Assembly (NCBI GenBank): GCA_025201805.1
Contig: MU619293.1
Span: 113,441-177,440 of the forward strand
Direction: 5' to 3'
Length of the DNA stretch: 64,000 bases
Source: Parasitella parasitica
Taxonomy: Eukaryota > Mucoromycota > Mucoromycetes > Mucorales > Mucoraceae
Part shown: in pieces, positions 21,670 to 33,426 of the stretch
How the letters are laid out: every line of letters begins with the position of its first letter
Position numbering within the stretch: position 1 is the first letter of the stretch
Notes under the pieces: generated by a model
What the model saw: the letters and a program-made list of their open reading frames with translations, nothing else
Databases searched by the model: none
Told to the model about the DNA's origin: nothing
Position numbers and translations under genes: made by a program

Positions 21670-24127
21670 ATGATTATTAGAATCAAGCCTATCTTGTTGT
21701 TAGGCATTATGGGATCATTTGTTACTATCGCTTTTATTTATCAAATCCTTAAGCCAAGCTTACAACAAGTAAGCACCAGGTATCTGGATTCTACCGAAAT
21801 TACCAACTACACACTATTAGAATCACTGTTTTCAGGTACGACACTTAGCAAACAAGTCTTATGAGAATTTATTTATAGATTTATATAGTTTCATCATACT
21901 ACCATAGTGTAACAGAACCTGAAAGTCAGGACACCCATATCATTCCGACGCTTAAAGATCTCGAAGAATTTGATCTCGACAAGCTCAAGACGAGATTCAT
22001 GATACCAATGCCTTCTAACATCAGCACAACAGTTATCTTTAAGTATGATTCATTTCAACTAGCATCTATTCAGCTTGACTTTCTGCTCTGTCAATCGATG
22101 CCGCCAACTGTCGTTTACATTGTGTGTTCAAAGAAGGACAGGCATACAGTTATAGACCTCATTCAAGAGAAGGAAGAAAAGTTCCATATCGCAAATGTGA
22201 TTCGACCTAGTGCCACAGCCAAAGATGAAAAGAGTGCTTGGTTTACTGGACTCGGACACTACGACATCAACACTGATTTTGTGGTTTTGCTGGATAACAA
22301 CCAAGTTTTGCCAAGTAGCAAGTATGTCGAGTTCATCGTTCGCTTGTTACATTCATCGACATTTGTAAACACTCTTGTTGGCACCGAAAGCAGACATTGT
22401 CAGCAAACGAACAAAGCAAAATATGTGAAGCTGCTTCAGGACGTTTGGGTGCTAAAAAGAGAATGGTTTTTGACGTTGCTATTGTCATCATCACCATCAA
22501 ATGCCATTTCGTCGGATTTGTATAGTGCTTTACAGATTCCATCTGTGTTGATCCCTAGCGATGATTTACTAACTGGCAATACCAACAGAAGAGTCAATCT
22601 AAGCGAATGCGTTGATGGCCCCAGTGTTTGGGAAAGAGAGGATTCCGTAGCATTTTACACAGAGAATCAGCCATCGTCTGCTTTAGAGAAATTAGTATGC
22701 CAATTTGCGTCTCAACATCAAGCTGTTTACATGATAACAAATGCAGCTCAAGTCAAATCACCTGCATGCCTTCTTCAAAAACCCAACGTGAACCATTATT
22801 CAGTTTCTTCAAAGGAAGAGTTTGCTGTCATAGTCAATCAAATACAAGCACGGATTGTCATGCATCAAGAGAAAAACAACAGGATGTTAGACGCGGCAAG
22901 TATCAAAGATACGACCCTGATTGCACTCCCTGATTTGGAGCATCATAGCGATATGCGATGGCTATCAACGCTGTCAATTGAATCATTGAAGGGTAAGGAA
23001 GGTACTTTATTCTGTGGCACATAACTTATCCCCTTCCTTCAGAATGGAACACACCTTCTGTCAAGCTAATTGTCACTACATCTGGACGCAACAAGTCCTC
23101 TCAAGTGGAACGGATATTTAATTCGATCAAGAATGCAGACTATTTAGGAGATCAAGTTGATATATCAATTTTAATGGATGGGAAAAGTGATGAGTTGACA
23201 ACAAAGCTTGTTGATAATTTACAATGGGACATTGGTGACAAGCAGGTTCGTCGTCGTATATCCAGCGTACACCCAATGCAAATATTTGCAGAAGCCTGGT
23301 ATCCTTCCAGTGACCATGAATATGCTGTCATACTCGATGACCGCGTGGAATTATCAAATGCCTACTACATCTGGATAAAGTACAGCTTGCTAAAGTACCG
23401 TTACTCGACAACAACAAACAAACACACGTTTGGCATCAGTCTCTACTCACCACGTATTGTAGATACCGATCCATCTGGACGTCGCCCATTATTATCACCA
23501 CCTACTCGCAACAGTCATAATGACGCTTCCCCTTATTTAATGCAAGCACCTTGCAGCTCCGGTGCTCTATACTTTCCTCAGCATTGGAGAGAGTTCCACG
23601 ACTACATAACTGCGAGATTAGCTGATCAGGCGATTGTGAAAAGAGGGTCGGGAAACAAGCATCTGCTCAAGGATTCTCTGTTGACAATCTCAAGAACGAA
23701 TCGATGGATAAACTCCTGGAGAAAGTACTTTGACGAAATGGCCTACATGCGTGGATATGTTATGCTGTATCCGTCCGTTCATACCAGCTACTCGACGCTG
23801 CACATAAATCTGAACAAAAAGCTAAGGAAGATGTATCCCTTTGCAGAAAAATTATACAATGTACCTCTCAGTCGCACACTACCATCTTCATTACCAGATG
23901 CACACGATTTACCAGTCCTAGATTTACACGGAAAGTCTTCAGATATGGCTACTTTGGGAAGTAGAGGACGCAGGCTACAACGTGAATTCAGTGCTTGTAA
24001 GCCAACAGGCAAGATCCATGACTATGATGCCTCAGATATGCTGTGCTCGTTCAACCGATTGATACAAATACCCATAGAAGAGTCGATTGATACTATTTCT
24101 ATTAAATCAGTAAGTCTCTACACCTAA
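21670..24127 (+). CDS. Type II membrane glycosyltransferase-like protein, about 760 aa, 3 exons
   Basis: The exons are 21670-21835, 21889-22992 and 23043-24127 (introns of 53 and 50 nt). An N-terminal signal anchor (residues about 5-26, IKPILLLGIMGSFVTIAFIYQIL) suggests a Golgi type II protein. Two GT-A-like halves are visible: the first has VVYIVCSKKDRH and DFVVLLDNNQVL. The second begins VKLIVTTSGRNKSSQVERIF, then VDISILMDGKSD and YAVILDDRVELSN, with the acidic DD motif typical of nucleotide-sugar binding in GT2-like folds. Fungal proteins annotated 'glycosyltransferase 2' share this layout. The substrate is unknown. The third exon is read to its natural stop; a GTAAGT six codons before the stop could instead be a donor to a further exon. 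Confidence 0.75.
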
Positions 24128-24267
24128 ATTCTACACACACCACTCAATTCCTGCATAAATAAACTTGTTCTTTATTTTTTCATTTCCCCTCCTCCCTTTT
24201 CTTCTGTTTATTTCTTTCTCTACCTGTATTACACATCCACCATTCCTTAAATTTACGTAAAATTAAT

Positions 24268-26395
24268 ATGCCCGTGAATAACGGTGAAGGTTCTGAAGAA
24301 GATCCAACTCAATCACAGCCGAAGCCACAGCCACAGCCACAGCCTCAGCAACAGGAGAAGAGACCATTATTACCAAAATACGCTACAACGACGCACGCAG
24401 ATAAAAAAATTGCGTCTGTATCGACCACTGATTTCAACAAGAATCTAACTGTAGAAAAGGCTCATTTTGACTCTGCATGCTCAACTAATATTCCTCACCC
24501 TCCCACAGCTAGTGCTTCCACTCCTGTATCTCCTCCGCCTCCATTAGTAACAACACCACCGCCAATTGAAGAACAACCCGATTCAATTAATACTATCCCT
24601 CCGCTAAAAACATCTGTGACACTGCCCACAGTAAACACAAGTCAATCACTGAGTGGTGCTTCAACCCCCACGGCAGCCTCAATCATAAACACGATACCAA
24701 GTCAAAGCACCCCATTGCTGACTAAATCGACAAAGCCTGCTAAAACTGAAGTAAATGAGAAATATATCAATTGACACCTGATTTTTCCTTTNNNNNNNNN
24801 NNNNNNNNNNNNNNNNNNNNNNNNNNNNNNNNNNNNGATGGCATAAATAAATAACCTTATTATAGGATCGTCGAAGTACTATCAAGAGGAAAAAGTTGCC
24901 GCCCATGAGTGGTACAGCCACCCCATCTGAAGTGTTTCATAGGAATTTGGTTGATGCAGTGTCCAATGTAGAAGGTTTGTTATGTTGTACATGGTAAAAT
25001 TAATACTGATGCAATTAGATAGATTCCGATGAGAATGAGCAATATGTGTATCCTTACAGTGGTAACAATACGGACACGACATATCACATAAACTCAACAG
25101 ACTCCATTCATCGCACCACATCGTCTTCACTCTATAGACCTCAATCAACGCGGTCGTTCATACACAACTCGTCTCAGCAAGATTCGGTACCGACGAAATC
25201 CTCCTCAGGCTTTTTAGGAGATCTCCTTCGACCCATTTTGTTTAAAAGCAAGTCAGATTCAAAGGCAATCTACAAGCAGCAGCAGCAGCAGCAGCAGAGA
25301 GAAGAGCACTTATCTCGCCCAAAGCTTAGAAGCTATGTCATGGATCATCCCTACACGCAAACGAAAGATTGGTGTGATGGTAAGCATAGTCCTCCTTTAT
25401 CTCAAGGCGGTGGAGGAATAGGAAATCGGCGCACACTGTATACAAATTATGGCCTTGGTGGCGATGGTGGATACACAACAGATGATGAAGAGGCTCAGCA
25501 CCTACTGGCTACTGTCCAGACTCACCCAACAAGACGATTACAGCATCAGCAGCAACAGCAGCAAACACAACAAAATAGGCATAGAAAACAAACAAATGCA
25601 TGGTAAACGAAAAGCACGTTCGCATCAAATAATACTAACTCTACACACACATTTTTCACACAAGCTCACGAATATTGCGAAATCTTTTGATTGTCCTAAT
25701 ATCAACTGCAATTGTGTTATTTTTATGCATCACATATATAGCAAAGCCGCTTGGAAAAGTCAGTGTAGAGATCAGTCGTGTTCTGTCATCCGACAAGGAG
25801 CTGATTTTTGATTTGCACATCAATGCCATCAATTCAAACATTTGGACAGTACATGTTGCGGAGGCAGACATCAGCGTATTTGCCTTTAGTCAGGTAGTTC
25901 CCATGAATTCCTTACCTCCCATTGCACGAGGTATAGATCCTGCAGAGTATCTAGGCGGCTTTTATCATTTTGACGAACCATTGTCTTTTCCATCCACCTT
26001 TCTGTCCCAAAATCCTGTTACTGCCATAAGTCAAATCCGCATAAAATCACCTGGGGCTGATAAAAGTGGAAATGAGCGATGGTATGTGTTTTTGGGATAC
26101 TTGTAATCATTAGATCTCATCCAATTCATGACTACGCACTCTTAGGTCTCGCATTATCCGATACCCCTATGGGCTTGTGGTCAGAGGTGTCCTCAAATAC
26201 AGGCCATTGGCATTTCTAAGTCCATATCCACAATCAGTTGCTATTTGTGATGTGGTTCGTGTGAATCCGACAACTGACAAGGTATCGGAAGACCCCGACC
26301 AAGGCTTTTGTTTGAGTTATCGTGATAATCACACTGTTACCACAGTGGCTGTCGGTTCTCGTAAAGACAAGCAAACAATGAATGGTGATTATTAA
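24268..26395 (+). CDS. VAC7: Vacuolar segregation protein Vac7-like, 612 aa, 5 exons
   Basis: The exons are 24268-24750, 24866-24974, 25023-25602, 25665-26081 and 26146-26395. The first intron contains a 45-N gap, so its length is uncertain. The N-terminus is disordered and Pro/Gln/Thr-rich. Exon 2-3 joining gives SEVFHRNLVDAVSNVEDSDENEQYVY, a hallmark Vac7 segment. A TTDDEEAQHLL motif follows, then one TM helix (residues about 397-418) and a lumenal LEA14-like domain with KPLGKVSVEISRVLSSDKEL, FDLHINAINSNIWTV and ADISVFAFS. Vac7 sits in the vacuole membrane and activates the Fab1 PtdIns3P 5-kinase complex that makes PtdIns(3,5)P2. All four introns start GT and end AG and preserve frame. Confidence 0.92.
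24792..24836. other. Assembly gap (45 N)
   Basis: A run of N lies inside VAC7 intron 1, 41 nt after the donor. The coding frame on either side is intact without it, so it probably does not hide coding sequence. The true intron length is unknown. Confidence 0.95.
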
Positions 26396-27096
26396 GCGGC
26401 TCATTCTCCCTTCCCTTTTCATACACATATATATATATATATATATAAAAGACAATATTGTAATATACTCCTTTTGCCAAAAATAAAACAAGAATGTCGC
26501 ACAATTCATTACAAGTGTCAAAGGATCGCTTCAAATCAGTTGTGCGATAAATAAAGGATTAATCTTGTGAAAGCTTGATTTGTTGCCCTCGTCGTATAAA
26601 TATGGACCAGAGGAGAAATATTTGCTGTCAATATCGCAAAGAAAACAGCTTCAACTGTCTATACATTTGCTGTTCACGCATGCTCTGCTACTATGCATTT
26701 ATTTCAATCTAAGAGCAAGACATCTTGACGATAGACCATTTGAAAGCGTCCTGACAGAATTGATACTTGAATAAGGTCCTATTTTTCGTTGAGGTAACTT
26801 TTCCCCGGTGTAGCCTGTTCTACATGGATATGGTACTATAAAACTCACAGTAACATCATAATGGCATTATTTAGGATGTATGGCATATAAAAATGCTACT
26901 GTCCTCTTTGCCTTGAACAATGTTTAAATCTTCTTGATGTAGATTTTAAACTAGTGAGCGATCCCCTTCTCTGATTAACTTCATCGTAAATCTTTGATGA
27001 TGCAACTTTGATGGCCATTTTCTAATCATGTCAATTGATACTACCTCTCACCCAAAAATTACTTGAAATGTGTGAATTGCTAGGAGAGTCTCCCTA

Positions 27097-27097
<1 letters not shown>

Positions 27098-27130
<33 letters not shown>
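27098..27130. repeat. 33-nt poly(A) tract
   Basis: A perfect A homopolymer in an intergenic region. No LINE- or SINE-like body was recognised directly upstream, so a retroposon tail is possible but unsupported. Confidence 0.85.
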
Positions 27131-27133
<3 letters not shown>

Positions 27134-27258
27134 GCAACTCATAATAGTCTTGTATATTGTGGGAAGCTCATCGGTTCACGTAAATACTCATTTTCATTAA
27201 TTAAAAACAGCTGTACATGGTATACCGTGTTCATTTGATACGTTACGGTTACAAATCA

Positions 27259-27285
27259 TGTCTGTGTCTGTGTCTGTGTCTGTGT
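27259..27285. repeat. (TGTGTC)n microsatellite
   Basis: About four tandem copies of a TGTGTC-type hexamer followed by a TG run, intergenic. Confidence 0.8.
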
Positions 27286-27832
27286 GTTTATTGCGCCAAG
27301 AAGTTCCAATTATCCTGACATGATCTTTTCACATATGGTTATATATTTCGTCACCCCCATTGAAACAGACTATATATCGTTTAGTGCCAGCGTCTGTGGC
27401 GTTGGGGAAAGCCGGAGTTGGACACCCTCATAATAAAACCTCGCGAGATGACAGATTGGTACCATGGGATCTTCAATTCGGATATTTATTGTGGGCCCAA
27501 GGACAATAAATTGCTTTTTTTGGTAGACTAATTAAGAGCTTAAAAACAATAAGGAGGAACTAGAACCTCAACAAAAATTACCAATCTAATTGATCCAGGC
27601 ATCAGCAAAGCCAGCAGACGCTACTCTGCATATACGCAAAATGCAAAAATATTGTTTTATATACTGGATGACAGGATGTGTTTCTGTTTGTTTAGATTTG
27701 GACTATTTTGACTCATGACAAAAGAGGCACGAAAATAAGAGGATATGGTTGCCAGCTAACAGGTCGATTAATTAACAAAAGTACAATGAACGCAGTTGGA
27801 AGAAGGGGTCCAGATTAATTAATCAGGTTTTG

Positions 27833-27840
27833 TATAAATA
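27833..27840 (+). promoter_or_regulatory. TATA box of the PH-domain gene
   Basis: TATAAATA lies 51 nt upstream of the ATG at 27891, a spacing usual for fungal TATA promoters. No other element was resolved. Confidence 0.55.
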
Positions 27841-27890
27841 CAAGCAACTTTGCTATCTCATTTCATTTCTAGCTTGCTAATTCATTCGTC

Positions 27891-28769
27891 ATGAACTCCT
27901 CTTCTACACCGCTTTCCGGCTGGCTACATAAATTGACAACTGCAAATACGTTTGGTGCATCCAGGTGGCAATCCCGATATTTCGTTTTACTCGAGTCTGA
28001 AATGCGCTATTACAAGGATGAGCATTCTGTCAACGCTTCAAGGACAGTAAATCTCGGCGACATTGCACAGGTTATCAAAACAACTCTGCCGAGCCATCCC
28101 TACTGCTTTCGATTAGAGCCTACTTTATATGCCAAACAGCACCAATATACAAAACAACAGAAAAAGATTTGGATAATGAAATGCAAATCACAACTAGAAC
28201 TTGATTTCTGGGTGTCTGCTCTCAATCATCGATTGTGTAAATTAGCAAAATTTGCAGACAGCAGCGAAGACGAGGAGGACGAGGAGGAGGCACAGAAGCA
28301 AGGGCAAGTGCAAGAGCAAGAGCAAGACGAGGAACCAACTGGCATGGTTTCTCCTAGACTTCAACCTTTTTCTACTCCTGAACAAAGGCGTTCTCAACCT
28401 CTCGTGTCATTATATCGTGTGCTGGCAACATATTCCGCTGACCCTCTCCAGCAGCAGCAGCAGCAACAACAACAAACCCTCAAGTCTCCACCTAGACCCT
28501 TAAGAAAGCCCAAACCGTCTATTTCTCGCAGAAGAGGTGTCATTCTATCACCGCTTGATATCGAAAGCATCCCTGGGCTGGAAATTGACATGCTGGCATC
28601 GTCATCCTCTCGAGAATCCAGCATTCCTTCGCCAGCAGTAGAGACTAGAGATGAAGAATGTCAAAATGAAACGATGGGCCAAGCAAAGAAACTGGTAATG
28701 CATAATGTTCATGTAATAGATGCATCTTCTCCCACTTTTGCACTGTATAAAGCACGCTATCACCTCTAG
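27891..28769 (+). CDS. PH-domain protein, 292 aa, intronless
   Basis: Residues about 8-118 form a pleckstrin-homology domain: SGWLHKLTTANTF, WQSRYFVLLESEMRYYKDE, the VNLGDIAQV strand, YCFRLEP, and a terminal helix with the invariant Trp in LDFWVSALNHRL. Low-complexity sequence follows: an acidic Glu run, a Gln run (28451-28474, CAG repeats), Pro-rich RPLRKPKPS and a Ser-rich stretch. PH domains bind phosphoinositides or proteins at membranes; the partner and role here are unknown. The gene ends close to the convergent G-gamma gene. Confidence 0.85.
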   Translation: MNSSSTPLSGWLHKLTTANTFGASRWQSRYFVLLESEMRYYKDEHSVNASRTVNLGDIAQVIKTTLPSHPYCFRLEPTLYAKQHQYTKQQKKIWIMKCKSQLELDFWVSALNHRLCKLAKFADSSEDEEDEEEAQKQGQVQEQEQDEEPTGMVSPRLQPFSTPEQRRSQPLVSLYRVLATYSADPLQQQQQQQQQTLKSPPRPLRKPKPSISRRRGVILSPLDIESIPGLEIDMLASSSSRESSIPSPAVETRDEECQNETMGQAKKLVMHNVHVIDASSPTFALYKARYHL

Positions 28770-28924
28770 AGCCTTATCGTTATTCCCCGCACCAACTACA
28801 TGTAATATCACCAGCCTTCATATTCTAATTGTACAAATAAATAAACCCGTTCTATACATATTATTTTTTTAAAATATAAAAACGTTTTATATAGTATATG
28901 TATATATCGGAAGTCAAGTTAAAT

Positions 28925-29203
28925 TTACATAAGTGCACAACCACAACCAGCTGTTGGCTCTGCGAATGGATCAGGGTTTCTATTGCCCCAGACCGATGGT
29001 ATCATCATGTCTTGGTTCGTTTGGCAGTACTCAATAAGGCTATTGTATTGCTTGTTAGCTTAATACATGAACAAAATGGTCAGTGCTTACGATCGACTTG
29101 CTTCTGAAATAGGTATGCGAGAAATTTCTAATTGTTCTTTTAGTTTGTCGTTTAATTCAAGCAATTTTCGTAATTTGGCTTCTGCAATTGCTTGTCGTGG
29201 CAT
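28925..29203 (-). CDS. Heterotrimeric G-protein gamma subunit, 75 aa, 2 exons
   Basis: The exons are 29203-29091 and 29039-28925. The 51-nt intron has a GTAAGC donor, a CTAAC branch site and a TAG acceptor, phase 2. The product starts MPRQAIAEAKLRKLLELNDK with a coiled-coil N-terminus, continues through SLIEYCQTNQDMMIPSVWG, with NPDPF as in many fungal and animal gamma subunits, and ends CGCALM. The last four residues, CALM, are a CaaX prenylation box, and the Cys two residues before it is a possible palmitoylation site, as in Ste18-type subunits. It would pair with a G-beta subunit at the plasma membrane in pheromone or nutrient signalling. The gene is too short and split to appear as one long open frame. 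Confidence 0.92.
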
Positions 29204-29637
29204 GATTGAAGTTTAGAATGAAAGGTGATAGAGACAAGAAAGAAGAAAAGGTAAACGAAAAGGTAAACGAAAAAGAAAGAGAAAGAGAGATTATATAAAC
29301 CAGAAAAAGGGGGTGAATGGTACACATCAATATGAGCTTACACAGAAGAATGATTTTTTTAAGGAGTGATTTTTTTCCTTTTAGAAGGGGGGGGGGGAGA
29401 TGTGGTGGATACACAGCCGATTTTTACGGTAAAATCCGGTTTCAAGGCAGTTGATTATGTTGTTTAGCTAAAGTATACTACGAGTAAAATAGGGGAGGGT
29501 GTTGTAGAGCTCTAATACACCAACAAGACGAGGCTATGAGGCATATGTACGCATCTCCTTACAAACAACTTGCAAATAGATAGCAGTCTGATTTGCGCTA
29601 TACACTTTCTTTCTCTTCTTTCCCATCTATAAACGAA
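29204..29637. other. Divergent region upstream of the G-gamma gene
   Basis: About 430 nt with purine-rich runs and a G run at 29388-29397. It should hold the G-gamma promoter (-) and the leader of the small plus-strand ORF. No other gene is seen. Confidence 0.5.
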
Positions 29638-29889
29638 ATGGTTTACAATTGGTCTCTATTCAAGTTTATTAAATCTTATTACACTGCGACCCTTGTACCA
29701 CAGCGACTGCACCAACAACAAACAGACGAATATGTGAGTTTAACATTGTATCCACTGACTCTGAAAAATCAAGTTGTCAGCAAAAAAAAGCTTTATGCCC
29801 GCACTAGTAAAAATCAGCTTGGTTTGCAAATGACCATGATTACCTCGTTTTCACCCATTCATCTAGACTACAAATTATCCCGCGATTGA
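29638..29889 (+). CDS. Small hypothetical protein, 83 aa
   Basis: The ATG at 29638 follows a pyrimidine-rich leader typical of fungal genes. The product (MVYNWSLFKFIKSYYTATLV...) shows no recognised domain, signal peptide or clear TM helix. The open frame could be a first exon, a complete small gene or chance; a (TG)n microsatellite follows within 60 nt. It is kept because start context and codon pattern look gene-like. Confidence 0.35.
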   Translation: MVYNWSLFKFIKSYYTATLVPQRLHQQQTDEYVSLTLYPLTLKNQVVSKKKLYARTSKNQLGLQMTMITSFSPIHLDYKLSRD

Positions 29890-29950
29890 ATTTTTGTTTA
29901 TTAAAAGAGATTGTATATATATATATATATATCGTATAGTGTAATATAGT

Positions 29951-29965
29951 GGTGTGTTGTGTGTG

Positions 29966-30003
<38 letters not shown>
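29951..30003. repeat. (TG)n microsatellite
   Basis: About 53 nt of TG repeats with two interruptions, in the 3' flank between the small ORF (+) and the SERINC gene (-). Confidence 0.85.
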
Positions 30004-30007
<4 letters not shown>

Positions 30008-30045
30008 TGGTTTAATAATCCTATCATGCAAATAAAACGTTAGCA

Positions 30046-31794
30046 TCATGCCAGCAGTGCGCGCTGCATATACTGTACCTCAAATCTGTCAGGCATCAGC
30101 ACTGGTGCGACCAAAGACCAAATGTAAATGATATGGCAGATCCATCCTGAAACAATCTTGACCCAAACTGCCGTGTAACTTTGTCCAATTCGAACGAGAT
30201 CACCGCCATCATGCCCAACACCATCTTTGAATTGAATAGTGTTCCAATTGGTCAACACCATCGAAACATACATGGCAGCAATCGCAAACACAAAGTGGAA
30301 GAACGAGTAGCTGTACAATGAGCCGAACCTTTCGTCATCTTTATCGTCAATGTTGCTATCCAATTCATCGTCGTCGTCGTCTTCGTACAGAACTGAGCGA
30401 GGCAACGCGCTGTGTGAGGATTAGAGAGTCAATACAGTGTCTGCATAGGACATTAGTACAACTTACCCTTGTTCCACAGCTGTAATCAGATGCTCTCTAG
30501 CAGTGCCTCGAGTACTCATGCGTTGAGCTCCGGCCTCTACTTGATTAGCCATTAATGGAACAGCGCTTGAGGTATCCAAAGATTCATGATCATTTAGTCT
30601 CGGCCTACCTGAAGACTTGCTAATGAAGGCGCCGTCCTGAGTAGCAGCACGGCTGGTCGAATAAGCAACAGCCAGAAAAGTAAACACAGCGCCTAGCACC
30701 ACAGATGTCGTTTGAGGGCCAATCGACTTGCGCAATGGATTGCATTCTTTATCGTTGGGCTCATTCGCAACAGCAGACAAAACCAGGTATGTGCAGTAGA
30801 TGACAACAATTGAAGCCTGAGACAGGCCAGATCTGGCATTCCCTTCCTGAATTCGGGGAGAAATACACAGCAGTGTGACCAAGACGCAGAGGATGAGATT
30901 CAATGTGACAAAGAACTGGTTCAAAGAGCAGCCGTTTGTAGCAAAGAATCCATACATAATGCCAGTCAGCGTAATTGCACCAGCAAACATGAGCAGTGTG
31001 CCGATAATCAGAATGTTTTTCCATAAATTAGAGTCATTCATTTCGTAATTTTCGATACATCGCTCGGTCCAACTGTGAGCAAAATCCACAAGCAACACCA
31101 AACCAAACAAGATGAAGATGGCGGCTCCAAACAATGCAAAGTAGTTTCCCCACACCATGAAAAATCCGCTTGGAATAAAGAACGAAATTACCAACAACAC
31201 GATCCACGCCAATATTTTGGGTCCCCACCAGCCGTTTTGTATAGCTGCTCTCTTTTGTCGGCTATCATGGACACCTATCAACAGGCACCCTAAAATTGCG
31301 TGAAACAGCACAAGAGCAAAGGACACCCGATGCACACCCATTACACCATAGCAACTGCCTTCTGCACAGTCCAATTTCATGTAGTCAAGTGTGAGATGTT
31401 CTAGTTTTTTGATGGCCCAGTTGGATAGCATGAGCCATGCAAGCTACATACAAGAAAAGTAAGAACCTGCGATTTTTTTTTTTGCTAGATGTATTTCACA
31501 GCTTACAATCGAGTTGAATAAAAAGATGATCTACAGAGTAAAATTTCCATTAGCAAATTTAGATGGTTGCATTTAGATATCCAGCTTACCGCATAGCCTA
31601 TGCGAGTTGCTATGGAATTATTACAGTTGCAGCTATTTTTGCAGAGTAAGGTCGCTGATGGCGGCTTCTGTCGAGATTTTGATAGCATACCTTTTAAAGG
31701 CTAACGAGCAGGCTGCCGCAGAAAAGCAGCCTGCAATCCAAGTGCCTACAGTCGATAAAGCAGGTAAAGCAAGGCAACTAAGAGCTGCTCCCAT
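30046..31794 (-). CDS. TMS1: Serine incorporator (SERINC/TMS1) family membrane protein, 503 aa, 5 exons
   Basis: The exons are 31794-31691, 31632-31590, 31530-31507 (a 24-nt microexon encoding IIFLFNSI), 31443-30467 and 30409-30046; all introns are 57-63 nt. The start MGAALSCLALPAL and the following CNCNNSIATRIGYA, then LAWLMLSNWAIKKLEHLTLDYMKLDC, are diagnostic of TMS1/SERINC proteins. Eleven or so hydrophobic segments follow, with WTERCIENYE and CNPLRKSIGPQTTS. Near the C-terminus are an acidic cytoplasmic run (EDDDDDEL) and the last helices. Family members are multipass proteins of the endoplasmic reticulum, vacuole or plasma membrane that affect serine-derived lipids or act as lipid scramblases. 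The second exon start (acceptor AATAG) was chosen because it alone keeps frame and the Cys pattern. Confidence 0.92.
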
Positions 31795-32021
31795 GGTTGT
31801 GATATATGTTCGAAGAAGAACAAAAAAAAAAAAAAAAAAAAAGAAAAAGGAAAAAAGCACACCTCGGGGTTTGCTCAATTTCTTAATTTATCCACAATGA
31901 TGCAATTTTATTGTTGAAGCGGTGTGTGCCTATCAGCACCTATTAATAGGGTCATTAGATGAATATTGCTAATGTCGTTAAATGTAAATGATATCTAATA
32001 AGTTGGTGCGAACTTTTGTGC

Positions 32022-33185
32022 TCATGACACCCACGGCAGAGGGCCATGGTACAAGGCATTGTTGGAGGGGCAGTAGTTTAGCAAAGGAGCCAAAATCGGA
32101 CATGAAGCGCTGTAAGGATGTCTGGTTGAAAAGGGCTTCTCAGTAGCCGTAATAGAAATGCAAATCAGCAGAGCTTACCTTCTACGAAATGGATTTCTGT
32201 GCATCTTCTTTTGCTTCAATGTACCATGACAGCCGTACAAATCCCTCTCAAACGGTCTCACAGAGTTATTCATCTCGCCCTCTGCTCGAGAAGGATCTTG
32301 GTCTGCTGGATCAATGCCAATGTAATGAAATCTGAACGGATCATAAATACACATGGTAAAGTAATCCAAACAACAGCACACTTACTGGTCAACGGGGTAT
32401 CCGATCGAGTGTCTGTGGATGTCCTCAAATCTCTTTCGTTTGAACTCAAAACCAACTATGGTTATCTGGTTTGGATAATTGCCTGTCATCTCTGAAAAGC
32501 GGCAGATGGAAAACAGTAGATTTTCATGCGAGTCTTTTGCGTATTCTTCTGTGATCATCCTTTGGATCAGGCTTGATTTCAACTCTGCTGATATGCTAGT
32601 GTCGTGCTGCAACAGCAGGTGAGCGATGCTCCAGTAGGACGATGCCTCTGATCGTGGGCCAGCATCTGGTCTTGTTTCACCACTGCACATTGTAATTCAG
32701 TTAGTCGTCATTGTCATGGTTACAGAGTGTCTTGTTTACCCTGAGAATATTAATGATGCTTTTTCATCTTGTTTTAATATATCAATGCCCTTTTGAATAT
32801 GCTGAATGAATGTGTTTACTTGGCCGCCTTGTTGGTAGGGCTCCAAAATCCAGTGTTTATCGTTTGTAGTCTGTTCCATATCGTCAGGGCCTGTGTAAAT
32901 AGCGTGTCCAGCTACAATTATAGCGTGATGGCTTTCTGTCAGTGGAAAAGGAGGCAAAGGGTCATGCGAGCTGAATATTCCAGGATGATTTGATGGTTTT
33001 TGGTTGCTGTACTGGATTATGTTCAGAAACAAACTAAAGAGCAGTACTGTCAGCAAGATAAAGATGGGCAATTGTCGTTTATTGAGCCTTCTCCATAGAC
33101 TGTTTTGCGTTTGTCCGCCTGTAAATGATGTGGTGTCAATATGTAAGGGCAGTATGGCCTTTCGTTTAGGATTGTTCGTATTCAT
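32022..33185 (-). CDS. DUF218 (YdcF-like) domain membrane protein, 331 aa, 4 exons
   Basis: The exons are 33185-32740, 32682-32386, 32331-32179 and 32121-32022 (introns of 54-57 nt). A short cytoplasmic N-terminus leads to one TM helix (residues about 39-59, PIFILLTVLLFSLFLNII). The lumenal or extracellular DUF218 fold follows: HAIIVAGHAIYTG, then LIFSGGETRPDAG (the conserved SGGxT-R motif formed across the first splice junction), SSYWSIAHLL, and VGFEFKRKRF. The last exon carries YSASCPILAPLLNYCPSN and ends GPLPWVS, a terminus seen in fungal members. Bacterial relatives (YdcF, ElyC) act in envelope metabolism; the fungal function is unknown. Confidence 0.88.
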
Positions 33186-33426
33186 TATTTTGTAAAGAGA
33201 AAGGGTCGTTTAAAACTTTTCAACATCCACTGCAGCTTCGTAGTATCAATATTGAAGTGCAGTATAAAGTTTGAAATGGTCAAGCTAGTAGAAATCTTTT
33301 TTCAACATGTAGATAGAGAGTCTTCACACTGGCCAGACAAAGGTCATTACAGATGGTTTGTTTAAACGAATATCCGTTTTATCGAACGCTCAGAAACTGC
33401 GTCTTCTTTGTTATACAGTAATATTG

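Larger units (their letters stand above)
26396..27890. other. Intergenic region with simple repeats
   Basis: About 1.5 kb without a supported gene. It holds an (AT)n run near 26427-26446, a 33-nt poly(A) at 27098-27130, and a hexamer microsatellite near 27259-27285. An open frame of about 64 codons starting near 26580 lacks an ATG and family features. The right end is the promoter of the PH-domain gene. Confidence 0.5.

Noticed and set aside
26580-26774. 64-codon frame downstream of VAC7
   Set aside because: No ATG at its start, no splice partner and no recognisable family; kept only as a note in the intergenic entry.
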